Assembly (NCBI RefSeq): GCF_009720675.1
Contig: NZ_WNJO01000001.1
Span: 62,001-126,000 of the forward strand
Reading direction: 5' to 3'
From: Secundilactobacillus folii
Lineage (GTDB): Bacteria; Bacillota; Bacilli; Lactobacillales; Lactobacillaceae
DNA: 64,000 bases
Each line of letters starts with the position of its first letter. The first letter of the stretch is position 1. This document shows, piece after piece, positions 29,364 through 38,362 of the stretch. Under the pieces are notes generated by a model that saw nothing but the letters and a program-made list of their open reading frames with translations, had not been told where the DNA came from and made no database searches. A program made the position numbers and the translations under genes.

Positions 29364-29384
29364 TCAATTGATTTGTGGCAATAA

Positions 29385-29421
29385 AAGAACTCTGAACCTA
29401 AAATGATTCAGAGCTCTTTTT
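29385..29421 (+). terminator. Terminator after the surface protein gene
   Basis: The arms CTCTGAA and TTCAGAG with flanking pairs form a stem around 29389-29414, followed by five T. Confidence 0.82.
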
Positions 29422-29436
29422 GTCTGGGATCACATT

Positions 29437-31569
29437 CTAAAACTTAAAGTAGCCACGAAAGCCGCGCCACTGCTGATTAACTTGTTTATTTTGATTCTGA
29501 TAATAAAAACCGTTACCAGTTAAAGGGGGCTGACGTTTAAACTGATTGAGCAGGGCAGCTAAGACGTGGTGTTGGGTGTCGGTACCATCACCAAACAAAC
29601 GGTACTGCCAGTTTGGCAGCCGTCCAGCACGGTCCTGCCAGCCGTAACGCAGGCGAAATAACTGACGTTGACTTGGTTGGATCACTAACACGTCCCAAGC
29701 ACCAATCGACTGGGAATCCAAGCGTGCACTTTTGCGCCGATTGGTAATATCGCTGGTCGTTGTGACCCAGTTGATACCGTCTTGTTTCGACCAGTCATCA
29801 ACGTGGGTGTGAGCGGACATGACCGCAATGATTTGCTGCCGGTGGGCGACAATGGTTTGATAGGCTCGAGCGTAATCGCCCTGCTGGTTGTTAGCAAACC
29901 AGTCGTAGGTCCAAAAGGGGGTAACGGCTTGCCTATCAGTGGCGGACCGTAACGAGTCATGCGTAAAAATGATGGCTTGTTCATCTGGTGCTAACTGATT
30001 TAAGGTTTTGATCAGCCAATTAACCTGCTGAGTCGTGATTCGAGAACGGCTATGCCGAATATTCTGTAGAATACCGGTCCAGTGAATGCCATTTGGTCGG
30101 TCGTGGTAATTACGGTCAAAATAGGTCTTAGAACTTGCGTCGCGAATATCAAAGGTATTGAGCATGATTAACGTGACATCGGTACCAGGCACCCTGTATT
30201 TGCCATAAAATTGATTTTCTGTATCCAACAAGTTCTCCCACTGAAGGTCATGAAGTTTTCTTTCCGTGGCTTCAGTCATGACTTGTTCGTTTCGTAAGCC
30301 ATTCAGGTAACGACCAAACCCCGAGTTATCATCATGGTTTCCCTGGGTGATGAAGGTGGGAACGTGACTTTCATGCAGCGCTGCTACGGCGTCTGCGGTA
30401 TCAATGATGGTGCGGTTTAAGATTTGATTTCCGTCCACTAAGTCGCCATTCATCACGACCGCATCAAAACGTTGAGTCTTTGCAAAGTGAGCCATCAGTA
30501 ACAGATCGTGTAATGGCCGCTGCGAGTCTGAGGATTGGCGCGCATCATAATGGGTGTCATTGATCAGACCGACAACGATACTATCAGTAGTTCGCACCTG
30601 ATTTAACTTTAATTCTAATCGCGAAAGGGCTTTTTTTTCGGCGGCCGTCGCGTTTAAAAGTAAATGCTGGTGCGACGCCTTGGTAAACGACCAGGGCTGA
30701 ACTAAATGGGTGACACTCTTTGAACCGGTAATTTCATAGCCATATTCATTTTCGTGATTCGGAAAACGAGTCATGAATGGTACGTAATATGGTCGGCCAG
30801 TAACCATCAATTGCAACCATCCACGATGAGGATCAACTAATTTTCCACTGTAGTTAACGATGCTCCCACGGTCTAGACGACCAACGATTGTTGAATTTAA
30901 ATCCGGCAGTTGGTATACCTTCACCAGTCGTTTAGTGAAGCAATAAACGCCATGCATCTTGAACAATTCTGGAACCTTGGACTGCTCCAGGACGGGTGGT
31001 TTAAATCGTTGATCTGTCAAAATACCAAATCGGTGGCCCGTTATTTGATTCAATAATGGTAGAAAGCCCGAATCGGTTTGAATGTATTGAATCCCTCTAT
31101 ATGTATGGATTCTGCTATATACAATAGAATGACCTGTATATAGCAATTTATGCTTTTTGGTGATTGCTGTCCATTCAGGAAGCTGGCGAAAGTGCAGTGT
31201 TTCGGCAGCCACAAAGTATTTCTGACCTGTTCTTGCGATGACGGGTATTGGTCGGTTTCGGGTTTGTTTTTCATTTTTTGCTGGTGTTTTTGTGCCCCAA
31301 ATTGGGTTCAGATCATTGCCGGCTAATTTTTGCCGGTAGTCGGCGACATTCAGGTACTCATTTTCAACAATCAACCAGAAATGACCATCACTTTTCAGTT
31401 TCCCCTGGTACGATATCATTTTGTTTTTAGGGTAGATTCGAACTCGTTTGCTGATTAGATTTGGCGCTTTTCGACTCACCAGAAAGTGACTGGGAATGAA
31501 CCATCCAGCCAGGGTAAGTTTTTGACCATCAATCAAGTTGCTGGTAAAGTTGCGCTGTCGTTCTTTCAT
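29437..31569 (-). CDS. Calcineurin-like metallophosphatase with N-terminal SH3-like repeats
   Basis: The 710-residue protein has two parts. Residues about 10-310 contain several SH3-like/GW-like modules (for example VRIYPKNKMISYQGKL and VYQLPDLNSTIVGRL). Such modules usually bind cell wall polymers. The C-terminal part is a metallophosphoesterase with all motifs: DTH (Asp338, His340), GDLVDGN, GNHDD at 410-414, FTHD, and SAHTH. ATG 31569 follows GGCGGTG; a GTG at 31578 is also possible. An in-frame stop at 31585-31587 excludes a longer N-terminus. No signal peptide or membrane segment is present, which is odd for wall-binding modules. The substrate is unknown. Confidence 0.8.
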   Translation of the reverse strand: MKERQRNFTSNLIDGQKLTLAGWFIPSHFLVSRKAPNLISKRVRIYPKNKMISYQGKLKSDGHFWLIVENEYLNVADYRQKLAGNDLNPIWGTKTPAKNEKQTRNRPIPVIARTGQKYFVAAETLHFRQLPEWTAITKKHKLLYTGHSIVYSRIHTYRGIQYIQTDSGFLPLLNQITGHRFGILTDQRFKPPVLEQSKVPELFKMHGVYCFTKRLVKVYQLPDLNSTIVGRLDRGSIVNYSGKLVDPHRGWLQLMVTGRPYYVPFMTRFPNHENEYGYEITGSKSVTHLVQPWSFTKASHQHLLLNATAAEKKALSRLELKLNQVRTTDSIVVGLINDTHYDARQSSDSQRPLHDLLLMAHFAKTQRFDAVVMNGDLVDGNQILNRTIIDTADAVAALHESHVPTFITQGNHDDNSGFGRYLNGLRNEQVMTEATERKLHDLQWENLLDTENQFYGKYRVPGTDVTLIMLNTFDIRDASSKTYFDRNYHDRPNGIHWTGILQNIRHSRSRITTQQVNWLIKTLNQLAPDEQAIIFTHDSLRSATDRQAVTPFWTYDWFANNQQGDYARAYQTIVAHRQQIIAVMSAHTHVDDWSKQDGINWVTTTSDITNRRKSARLDSQSIGAWDVLVIQPSQRQLFRLRYGWQDRAGRLPNWQYRLFGDGTDTQHHVLAALLNQFKRQPPLTGNGFYYQNQNKQVNQQWRGFRGYFKF

Positions 31570-31605
31570 TGAAGTCACCGCCGTTCATAAATTACGTATG
31601 TTATA

Positions 31606-31634
31606 ATCATGTTATGGAATCTGCGGGCTGTCAA
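31606..31634 (-). promoter_or_regulatory. Promoter of the metallophosphatase gene
   Basis: On the minus strand TTGACA (31634-31629), 17 nt and CATGAT (31611-31606). A plus-strand TATAAT at 31602-31607 overlaps it and could be the -10 of the divergent gene, but its -35 is poor. Confidence 0.55.
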
Positions 31635-31686
31635 CCTTTCTGTAAATACAAGAAGGGAGACTGCTCGCTAAAAAGGAGTTTTTTGA

Positions 31687-32589
31687 ATGCATTCAGATTT
31701 AGCCTATCAGATTCAAGACCTAGCGTCTTTTGCTCCGGTCACAGCATTTTGTTTTGACCGCGATACCTGCTATGTCGCCCAAACTGATGAGCAAGATACC
31801 ATTATTACGCCGTGTCGTTTAAAGCCTAAACAATACCTAGCCGTCGCTGATAATCAAATGAGCTTTCGACTTCAGCAACTTAGCCGCGTCAACAGTTTAT
31901 CGCTGGTTCATGGCGCCCCAAAATTAACGGTGGTTGTTAGTGGCCAACCCGTTACTAAAACTGGTGAAGTTGGCTTACCAGAGTTTCGCTGGATAACCAT
32001 TGATCTTAACAGTCAGCAACCCACACCGCGCAGTTTTCGAGTTACCCATCTAGAAGCCGCCAACATCACGGGGACGCCGCTACCAAAACCGGTTATTGGT
32101 TCCGTTTCGGCTTTGTCCAGTGACGGTCATGAACTGGCCCTTTTAGTCCTTGATCAGTCTCAGCACTTACAGGCAACCATCTATGATGTGCGCAAGATGG
32201 CTCACTTGATTTGGCAATTAACGAATCATGATGTGCGAGATATGCAGGGCGGTGATCTGCATATCATGGCGACCGCCTATCAGTCATTTAAACCAACTGC
32301 TAAGCAACTAGCCCCAGAAACGATTGGCAGTATTCAAAGCATTGCATTTTCAAATGGCCGCGCGCTTTACGCTACAAAGAGCCACGGTGATCAACGGGCA
32401 ATCAGCAAAGGTTTTTGGCTCTTGAAAAACGGTTTTCATGATCTGTCTTTAGATGACGTCTCTCAAGAGGCAACGCTAACTGGCATTCAGTTGCAGGGTG
32501 AAGCCGTTTATTTTGTGGTTGCACAGCCAGCTGACGATGGCAAAACTAACAATCAAATTCGGCAGGTTTCAAAGTCAAATTGGAACTAG
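31687..32589 (+). CDS. Helveticin J-like family protein (putative class III bacteriocin)
   Basis: The 300-residue protein follows the helveticin J pattern. A THLEAANI-like segment corresponds to MTHAEAAVS of helveticin J. It is followed by a strand-rich SSDGHELALLVLDQSQHLQATIYD-type region, IGSIQSIAFSNGRALYAT (compare NSIQGYDLDNDGNIYIS), and a C-terminal SNWN (compare ELSWN). Helveticin J is a heat-labile bacteriolysin-type bacteriocin; many relatives have not been tested. No signal peptide is seen, as in helveticin J. AAAAAGGAG lies upstream of the ATG. It is divergent from the metallophosphatase gene. The match is from remembered sequence, so a profile search should confirm it. Confidence 0.68.
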   Translation: MHSDLAYQIQDLASFAPVTAFCFDRDTCYVAQTDEQDTIITPCRLKPKQYLAVADNQMSFRLQQLSRVNSLSLVHGAPKLTVVVSGQPVTKTGEVGLPEFRWITIDLNSQQPTPRSFRVTHLEAANITGTPLPKPVIGSVSALSSDGHELALLVLDQSQHLQATIYDVRKMAHLIWQLTNHDVRDMQGGDLHIMATAYQSFKPTAKQLAPETIGSIQSIAFSNGRALYATKSHGDQRAISKGFWLLKNGFHDLSLDDVSQEATLTGIQLQGEAVYFVVAQPADDGKTNNQIRQVSKSNWN

Positions 32590-32647
32590 GCGGTTTTGAC
32601 CGCTCACGTTAACAGTTTTTGAACGGTTCAAATCAGTGCTAGAAGTA

Positions 32648-32673
32648 GTGCGGTTCCCCACCGCACGCTTTTT
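32648..32673 (+). terminator. Terminator after the helveticin-like gene
   Basis: A perfect 7-bp stem GTGCGGT / ACCGCAC (32648-32654, 32660-32666) followed by GC and five T. A smaller GCGGT..ACCGC hairpin lies at about 32591-32604. Confidence 0.8.
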
Positions 32674-32682
32674 AATTTGTAA

Positions 32683-33504
32683 TCAGGCTAGTTTTAAGGT
32701 GCGTGACAAATAATCAGCTAAACCATCATGATCGTTATCAAGCCTTGTTACATCGTCAGCAATGGCTTTCAAGTGGACGGTTGCATTTTGCATGGCGACC
32801 CCTTGTCCAGCGTAGGCAATCATTTCATTGTCATTATGTTCGTCGCCAAAGGCAATGACGTTTTGGCGTTCAACGTGATAGAAGCTAGCTAGACGTTTGA
32901 GCCCAACCGCTTTTTGAACCCCCTTAGCGCCAACTTCCAAGACACTATTAGGACCGCCCCAAGGTGCCACATCAACCGCGGAACCAAAGCTTTGTTCAAT
33001 GTAGTTTTGGAGCTTCTTTTGGCTCGAGCGAGCAACTGCAATTGTCATGCTGGTCGGATCTTGATTCAGGGAAGAGGCAGTTAGTTGTTCATCCGCTGTT
33101 AATACCGCCGGGAAGAACCCCACCTGCGTCGGTGCAGTCTGATGAGCTAAAAACAGGTGCTTGCCCTCTGCAGCGACCATCTGAATCTGGAAATCATGTT
33201 GATGATTTAAGACATCTAAAACAATCTCTCGGTCAAACGTATATTGGTATTCGCGCGCCCAGTGTCGGTGAGGGACGTGACCAAGGCTACCATTGAAATT
33301 GATCATTGGACTGGTCAAACCAAGTCGATCATAATAGGTTTGTGACAGCCGGTTAGGTCGACCGGTCACAATGCTGACGATGTGACCAGCCTTGATGGCT
33401 GCTCGAATCGTCGTGATTGTTTTAGGTGAAAGTTCCGCATGACTGTTTAAAGTTGTACCGTCCAAATCAAGTGCAATTAGTTTTCGGGTCAAAATATGCC
33501 ACAT
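32683..33504 (-). CDS. Cof-type HAD-IIB family hydrolase
   Basis: HAD-IIB phosphatases act on sugar phosphates, nucleotides or cofactors. Motif I is IALDLDGTTLN with the nucleophile Asp, motif II is SIVTGRP, and motif III/IV is IAFGDEHNDNEMIAYAG. A C2-type cap lies between. The length (273 aa) is typical. The ATG at 33504 has no clear ribosome binding site; a TTG at 33492, giving MTRKLIALDLDGT, is an equally good start and matches the family N-terminus. The substrate cannot be predicted. Confidence 0.9.
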   Translation of the reverse strand: MWHILTRKLIALDLDGTTLNSHAELSPKTITTIRAAIKAGHIVSIVTGRPNRLSQTYYDRLGLTSPMINFNGSLGHVPHRHWAREYQYTFDREIVLDVLNHQHDFQIQMVAAEGKHLFLAHQTAPTQVGFFPAVLTADEQLTASSLNQDPTSMTIAVARSSQKKLQNYIEQSFGSAVDVAPWGGPNSVLEVGAKGVQKAVGLKRLASFYHVERQNVIAFGDEHNDNEMIAYAGQGVAMQNATVHLKAIADDVTRLDNDHDGLADYLSRTLKLA

Positions 33505-33528
33505 CCGTTCTTGTAAATTAACGTTCCT

Positions 33529-33558
33529 AATCTATCACAGATGATTAGTTTAGGGCAA
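33529..33558 (-). promoter_or_regulatory. Promoter of the HAD hydrolase gene
   Basis: On the minus strand TTGCCC (33558-33553), 18 nt and TAGATT (33534-33529). Confidence 0.45.
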
Positions 33559-33680
33559 GTGACCATTAAATGGAAATTGACAGGCAGAAACGCTAGTATT
33601 GACAGTTTTAAGGGGTTCTTGAACGGTGTTGCTGACCTGACAAACATAAATCTTTACCGAAACTTTAATCAGGGCCTTGA

Positions 33681-33709
33681 TTGACCGGTAAACGATGAAA
33701 AGGTATACT
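33681..33709 (+). promoter_or_regulatory. Promoter of the RsmF-type methyltransferase gene
   Basis: TTGACC (33681-33686), 17 nt and TATACT (33704-33709), followed by GAAAGGA and the ATG. Confidence 0.78.
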
Positions 33710-33747
33710 GCTTTCAGATTACCTGAATGGATTGAAAGGAATGAATC

Positions 33748-35100
33748 ATGGAATTACCAGCTGCATTTAAAACTAAATATAAATCATTATTAGGCAGTGA
33801 AGCTGACGCCTTCTTTGCAAGCTTCGATGAACCGGAAAATAACGGGTTTCGACTCAATCCGCGTCGTGACAGGCCAGCTGATCTCGATCTTAGCGATCCG
33901 ATCCCATATACTGAATGGGGCTACTACGGCAAAGTTAGTGGCAAAAGCCTTGACCACCAAAGCGGTGCAGTGTACAGCCAGGAACCGAGCGCCATGTTTG
34001 TCGGTGAAGTGGCTCATCCTAAACCTAATATGCGAGTTTTAGACCTCTGTGCATCACCTGGCGGCAAGACCACTCACCTGAGTAGTTTTCTGCAACAGAG
34101 TGGGATGCTGGTCAGTAATGAGATCATGGGCAAACGGGCCAAAATTTTAGCTGAAAATACTGAACGTTTTGGACTTCAGAACACGCTAGTTCTGAATGAA
34201 GATCCAGCGCATATTGCAAAAAACTTCACTGGTTTCTTTGATCAAGTTTTGGTTGACGCGCCGTGTTCTGGCGAGGGTATGTTTCGAAAGGATCCTGACG
34301 CAATGGCATACTGGTCACCGGATTACGTGGAGGCCTGTGCCAAACGGCAAAGGGAGATCCTAACTGAAGCGGTCAAAACTTTAAAGCCAGATGGTGAGTT
34401 GATTTATTCGACTTGCACTTTTTCACCAGAAGAAGATGAACAGATCATCGCTTGGTTACTCTCAACATACCCACAATTTGACATGGTGCCAATCAAAAAA
34501 ACGGCCGGGATCATTGATGCTAAGCCAGAGTGGGCAAACGGTGATGAGCGATTGAAAAATGCTGCCCGTTTATTCCCGCACCTGATGCGTGGGGAAGGTC
34601 ATTTTGTTGCCAAGTTACGGCTCACAGCCCCCATTGAAGAAGCGGGTTACTCACGACGACAGGAGTCAAACGTCAGCCGAGACCAGTCAAACTTATTTGC
34701 CGATTTTGCGAAGGAAAATCTCCAGTTTAAGGTTGATTCCCATCAGTTAATGGCGTTTGGTGATCAACTTTATGTGATGCCAAAGGGGACGCCGCCATTG
34801 AACCATTTGCGTGTCGTTCGACCAGGACTGCACTTGGGAACCTTGAAAAAGAAACGGTTCGAACCAAGTTACGCCTTAGCTTTAGCACTTGATCGAGGAC
34901 AGTTTGCTCACGAAACTGAAATTGATCTTGACGACTGGAAAAAGGTCGTTCATGGTGAGATCTTTAAGCGCAACGATTTGCCGATTAAAAAGGGCTGGGT
35001 ACGTTTGTTTTGTAGACATCAACCGGTGGCGTTTGGCAAAGTGGTTGACCAAACGGTTAAAAATTACTTTCCCAAGGGTTTACGGTTTATGGCTAACTAA
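33748..35100 (+). CDS. rsmF: RsmF/NOL1-NOP2 family rRNA cytosine-C5 methyltransferase
   Basis: The enzyme uses SAM to methylate cytosine C5 in 16S rRNA. The Rossmann domain has LDLCASPGGKTTHL (motif I, about 98-111), the Cys-containing DAPCSGEGMFRKDP (motif IV) and STCTFSPEEDEQ with the nucleophilic Cys (motif VI). A C-terminal domain with a PUA-like end (GWVRLFCRHQPVAFGK) completes the RsmF form, 450 aa. It is monocistronic between its own promoter and a bidirectional terminator. Confidence 0.93.
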   Translation: MELPAAFKTKYKSLLGSEADAFFASFDEPENNGFRLNPRRDRPADLDLSDPIPYTEWGYYGKVSGKSLDHQSGAVYSQEPSAMFVGEVAHPKPNMRVLDLCASPGGKTTHLSSFLQQSGMLVSNEIMGKRAKILAENTERFGLQNTLVLNEDPAHIAKNFTGFFDQVLVDAPCSGEGMFRKDPDAMAYWSPDYVEACAKRQREILTEAVKTLKPDGELIYSTCTFSPEEDEQIIAWLLSTYPQFDMVPIKKTAGIIDAKPEWANGDERLKNAARLFPHLMRGEGHFVAKLRLTAPIEEAGYSRRQESNVSRDQSNLFADFAKENLQFKVDSHQLMAFGDQLYVMPKGTPPLNHLRVVRPGLHLGTLKKKRFEPSYALALALDRGQFAHETEIDLDDWKKVVHGEIFKRNDLPIKKGWVRLFCRHQPVAFGKVVDQTVKNYFPKGLRFMAN

Positions 35101-35114
35101 TGACGTCACCACTT

Positions 35115-35143
35115 AAAAAGCGTTTTGACAGCAGCTGTCAAAA
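35115..35143. terminator. Bidirectional terminator between rsmF and fni
   Basis: AAAAAGCGTTTTGACAG pairs perfectly with CTGTCAAAACGCTTTTT (35115-35142), a symmetric hairpin with T runs on both strands. Confidence 0.9.
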
Positions 35144-35186
35144 CGCTTTTTTGATATTTTCGATTTTTAAATTTCTAGTTTGCAGA

Positions 35187-36227
35187 TTATTCTAACGTGA
35201 TAAACCGCTGGCGGGCGAAAGCTTCTAATTCTGGTGAGTAAACCAATGATTGTTTACGTAAGTCGCGGAGTGTTTGACTGCCAGTCAACAGCATTAAGGC
35301 TTTAAAATCAGCCAGCCACTGATTTAACCACTCCAAAGTTGTGTCTTGATCCTCGTGGAGGACATGGTGCAAGATCTCACCAGCCATACCCACGAAGTCT
35401 GCGCCCATGGCTAAAGCCTTAATTGCATCTAATGGTGTTTTGATGCCGCCACTAGCAGTAATGGTCGGTCGGGTTGCTAATTTGCGCATCTCAAGCAACG
35501 ATTCCGGTGTTGTCAGCCCCCAGTCATCCAGATAGACCATTTCCTTGTCTGGTCGCCGAAAGTTTTCAATTTTAGCAAAACTAGTACCGCCACGGCCACT
35601 AAGATCAACGTTTCTAACGCCAATTGCCATTAATTTTTGAACCGTTTTAGCCGTCATACCAAAACCGACTTCTTTAACGACTACGGGCACTGAAATTTTG
35701 GCGACGATTTCTGCTAATTGATCTAGCCAATAGAAATTGCGGTCGCCTTCAGGCATGATGGTCTCTTGGGCGGCGTTGATGTGAACTTGTAAAGCATCAG
35801 CCTGCACCATTTCAATGGCGGCTTGCGCATCCAAGACGCCGTGACCCGCACCTATATTTGCTAAGATGATGCCATTGGGGTCGGATCGTCGAACAACCGA
35901 AAAAGTCGTTGCTAAGTTGGGTTCTTTCAGCGCCACACTTTGAGAACCAACCGCCATTGGCAGCCCAGTAGCAGCCGCTAATTGCGCCAGGCGCGCGTTT
36001 AACTTGCCGGTCTGCTCACTGCCACCAGTCATTGCTTCGATCAGCAATGGGAAGGGGATCTTTTGGCCGTTAAATGCAGTGGTGGGGTCAATATCCGTCA
36101 AAGCCAGCTCGGGCAGGCTCTGGTGAAGAATTCGAACCTGTCGAAAACTAGTCATCTCAGCAGACTGATGAAACTTTTCTGCCAACGACACGTGTTCATC
36201 TTTTCGATGCGACTGTTTTGACGTCAT
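35187..36227 (-). CDS. fni: Type 2 isopentenyl-diphosphate delta-isomerase
   Basis: Fni is the FMN- and NADPH-dependent isomerase that interconverts IPP and DMAPP, distinct from the type 1 enzyme. The 346-residue protein shows the typical HRKDEH near the N-terminus, MTGGSEQTGKLN, MAVGSQ, VVVKEVGFG, DLSGRGGTSFAKIENFR and the FMN-binding ASGGIKTPLDA. The ATG follows GAGGAGTGATGAC. It is the last gene of the mvk-mvaD-mvaK2-fni cluster, 4 nt after mvaK2. Confidence 0.97.
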   Translation of the reverse strand: MTSKQSHRKDEHVSLAEKFHQSAEMTSFRQVRILHQSLPELALTDIDPTTAFNGQKIPFPLLIEAMTGGSEQTGKLNARLAQLAAATGLPMAVGSQSVALKEPNLATTFSVVRRSDPNGIILANIGAGHGVLDAQAAIEMVQADALQVHINAAQETIMPEGDRNFYWLDQLAEIVAKISVPVVVKEVGFGMTAKTVQKLMAIGVRNVDLSGRGGTSFAKIENFRRPDKEMVYLDDWGLTTPESLLEMRKLATRPTITASGGIKTPLDAIKALAMGADFVGMAGEILHHVLHEDQDTTLEWLNQWLADFKALMLLTGSQTLRDLRKQSLVYSPELEAFARQRFITLE

Positions 36228-36231
36228 GTCA

Positions 36232-37305
36232 TCACTCCTCTACGTGGTGAACGTTAAAACTCAGCGGAATAATTTGATTATCTTTCCACTTATTGACTAA
36301 TTGGTGCAAGTGTTTGTGAGCGTCAATAATGGCGATCCCACAGTCACCGCCACCAGCACCAGAAGCTTTTGCAATGCCACCAAAATCTTCGGCGATTTCA
36401 CACAATCTCTTTAGTAATGGGGTCTCGATGTGGGCGTGGGTAAACTGATCAAGTTCATTCAATAAGGTTCGGTTCAATGCAATCTCCGCTTGAATAGCAG
36501 CTAAATTTTGATCTCTGAAACCCTTGATCATCCGCTTTAAGCAGGCTTTACTCTTCACTAGGAACTCCTGGTAGGCTTGCTGTTGCTTAGCCTTATTCAA
36601 GGCAACGCGGTCAACCAAGTGGGAGGTCGAAGCTGGCGTGCCAGTCCAGCCAATCAGTAAGCGGAGGTCGGCTGGCGGGGTCAGCAGTTCAATGTCTAAA
36701 CCAGGCCAGTCCATTGACAGCAGCTGAGCAAAGTTATAGTGCTTTTCGGCCAGTTTCAACCAGTCGCGGTCAAAGGAATGATAGGCGATCCAGCCACCGT
36801 AAACACTCGCCGCAATATCGCCTAGTGAACCATTGCCTTGGACATCAAAGTGGGCAATTGCAGCTAATTTAAATAGTTTATCGTGATTCATTGGTAAATC
36901 ATAAAATTGGCAAAGTGCTTTGATTGTTGCCACGGTTACGGCGGCGGAGGAACCTAGACCGTATTTACGCCCGTCTTGACTATCCAAGTCACTTTCGACC
37001 GTGAGATGGTAGATGCCCAGTGCCTTGCCCACCGTTTTTGCATAGTCTTCCGTAACTCGAATTGCAGACAGGATGTAGTGGAAGGGGTTGTCGCGGTTAT
37101 CAAAAACCATTTCACCGTCTTCACGCCGCCAGTAAATTGAATTCTCCTGGTACTGACTTGAAACAATACTGCCAATTTGCTCAGCTTCTTCAATTTTAAC
37201 CGTCACAAATTGATCCAGTGCGACGATGACCGCCGGAAATCCTGTTTCAACGACGGCATATTCGCCAGCAATATAAAGTTTCCCCGGAGCTTTCACAGAA
37301 ATCAA
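36232..37305 (-). CDS. mvaK2: Phosphomevalonate kinase
   Basis: This GHMP kinase makes diphosphomevalonate from phosphomevalonate. It has APGKLYIAGEYAVVETGFPAV at the N-terminus, the ATP-loop YGLGSSAAVTVA, and the C-terminal KASGAGGGDCGIA. I choose TTG 37305 (357 aa), because AAAGGA lies 9 nt upstream and the product starts like homologues; the ATG codons at 37332 and 37323 have no site. It is third in the mevalonate cluster. Confidence 0.93.
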   Translation of the reverse strand: MISVKAPGKLYIAGEYAVVETGFPAVIVALDQFVTVKIEEAEQIGSIVSSQYQENSIYWRREDGEMVFDNRDNPFHYILSAIRVTEDYAKTVGKALGIYHLTVESDLDSQDGRKYGLGSSAAVTVATIKALCQFYDLPMNHDKLFKLAAIAHFDVQGNGSLGDIAASVYGGWIAYHSFDRDWLKLAEKHYNFAQLLSMDWPGLDIELLTPPADLRLLIGWTGTPASTSHLVDRVALNKAKQQQAYQEFLVKSKACLKRMIKGFRDQNLAAIQAEIALNRTLLNELDQFTHAHIETPLLKRLCEIAEDFGGIAKASGAGGGDCGIAIIDAHKHLHQLVNKWKDNQIIPLSFNVHHVEE

Positions 37306-37375
37306 AACATCATGTCCTTTCATTAGTAGCAATCAACATGAACCGCCCTAATTGTTAATCTTAACTATTTATTTC

Positions 37376-38362
37376 CTATTCAGTAATTGTGATGCCGGCA
37401 CCAGGCCGGGTAACTAAGACATTATCCGGTCCGAAGCGCTTCTGAAATGCCGTTGCTATCCTGGGTGCATCCACACCCCGACAGATGATTTTAACGTTGG
37501 GACCAGCATCCATTGTAAAGTAACAATGCAAGCCTTGCAAACGTAAGTCTCGGACCATGTCCATCGCTTGAAGACTGTCAGCATTAAAGTATGTAAAACT
37601 GGGATCGGAACTTAACGTGAGTGCGTGCATCCGCATGGCATTTTGTTCCGAAGTATGGCCAAGTAGATCAAAATTGCGGTCGCTAATGGACCGTTTGACG
37701 GTTGCAAAATCAGTTTTGCTGGTGGTGATCCAAGCCGGATAAAAGGGACTGGTTTCAACTGCTAAACGCATACCCTGGCGACTTGAAATTTTCTTTTGCT
37801 GCTTGGCAAGAACCAGCGCTACGATTGCAATGTCCCAGTCAGGATTTTCATCGATTGGATAGGCGAAAGAAGTTGCGTCATCGTGTCCCTGTTGCCAAGC
37901 AACGAAGCCACCGTAGATCGATCGTGTAGCTGAACCAGATCCGCGCCGGGCTAATCGCGATAACTCTCGTCGACTGAGCTTTAAGCCAGCTGCGCGACTG
38001 GCTGCGCCCGCTAATGCTGCGAATCCAGAGGCGGAAGAGGCAAGTCCAGCCGAAGTCGGCACGTGGTTATGAGTGACGACTTTAGCACGTTCAGAAACGC
38101 CGGCAAGTTGTCGGACACCGTCTAGAAAACGCCGAATTTTAAGACTAGCCTGATCAGCAAGTCTTTGCTGGTCGAAGGTGACCTCATCGTTAGTTAGTGA
38201 GGGTAAAAATTGAACGCTGGTCTCACTGTAAAATTCGTCCAGGGTGATCGACAAGCTGTCGTTTTGTGGGATGATCAACTGTTGATCTAACTTGCCCCAG
38301 TACTTGACCAGTGCGATATTTGTATGTGCTTTTGCCGTAATCGGATGCGATGCAATTGCCAT
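37376..38362 (-). CDS. mvaD: Diphosphomevalonate decarboxylase
   Basis: MvaD decarboxylates mevalonate diphosphate to IPP with ATP. The 328-residue protein has AKAHTNIALVKYWGK, NDSLSITLD, the Ser-rich PTSAGLASSASGFAALA loop, SGSATRSIYGGFVAW and the Asp-containing TMDAGPNVK. Its ATG overlaps the mvk stop by one base (TAATG), so translation is probably coupled. Confidence 0.97.
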   Translation of the reverse strand: MAIASHPITAKAHTNIALVKYWGKLDQQLIIPQNDSLSITLDEFYSETSVQFLPSLTNDEVTFDQQRLADQASLKIRRFLDGVRQLAGVSERAKVVTHNHVPTSAGLASSASGFAALAGAASRAAGLKLSRRELSRLARRGSGSATRSIYGGFVAWQQGHDDATSFAYPIDENPDWDIAIVALVLAKQQKKISSRQGMRLAVETSPFYPAWITTSKTDFATVKRSISDRNFDLLGHTSEQNAMRMHALTLSSDPSFTYFNADSLQAMDMVRDLRLQGLHCYFTMDAGPNVKIICRGVDAPRIATAFQKRFGPDNVLVTRPGAGITITE

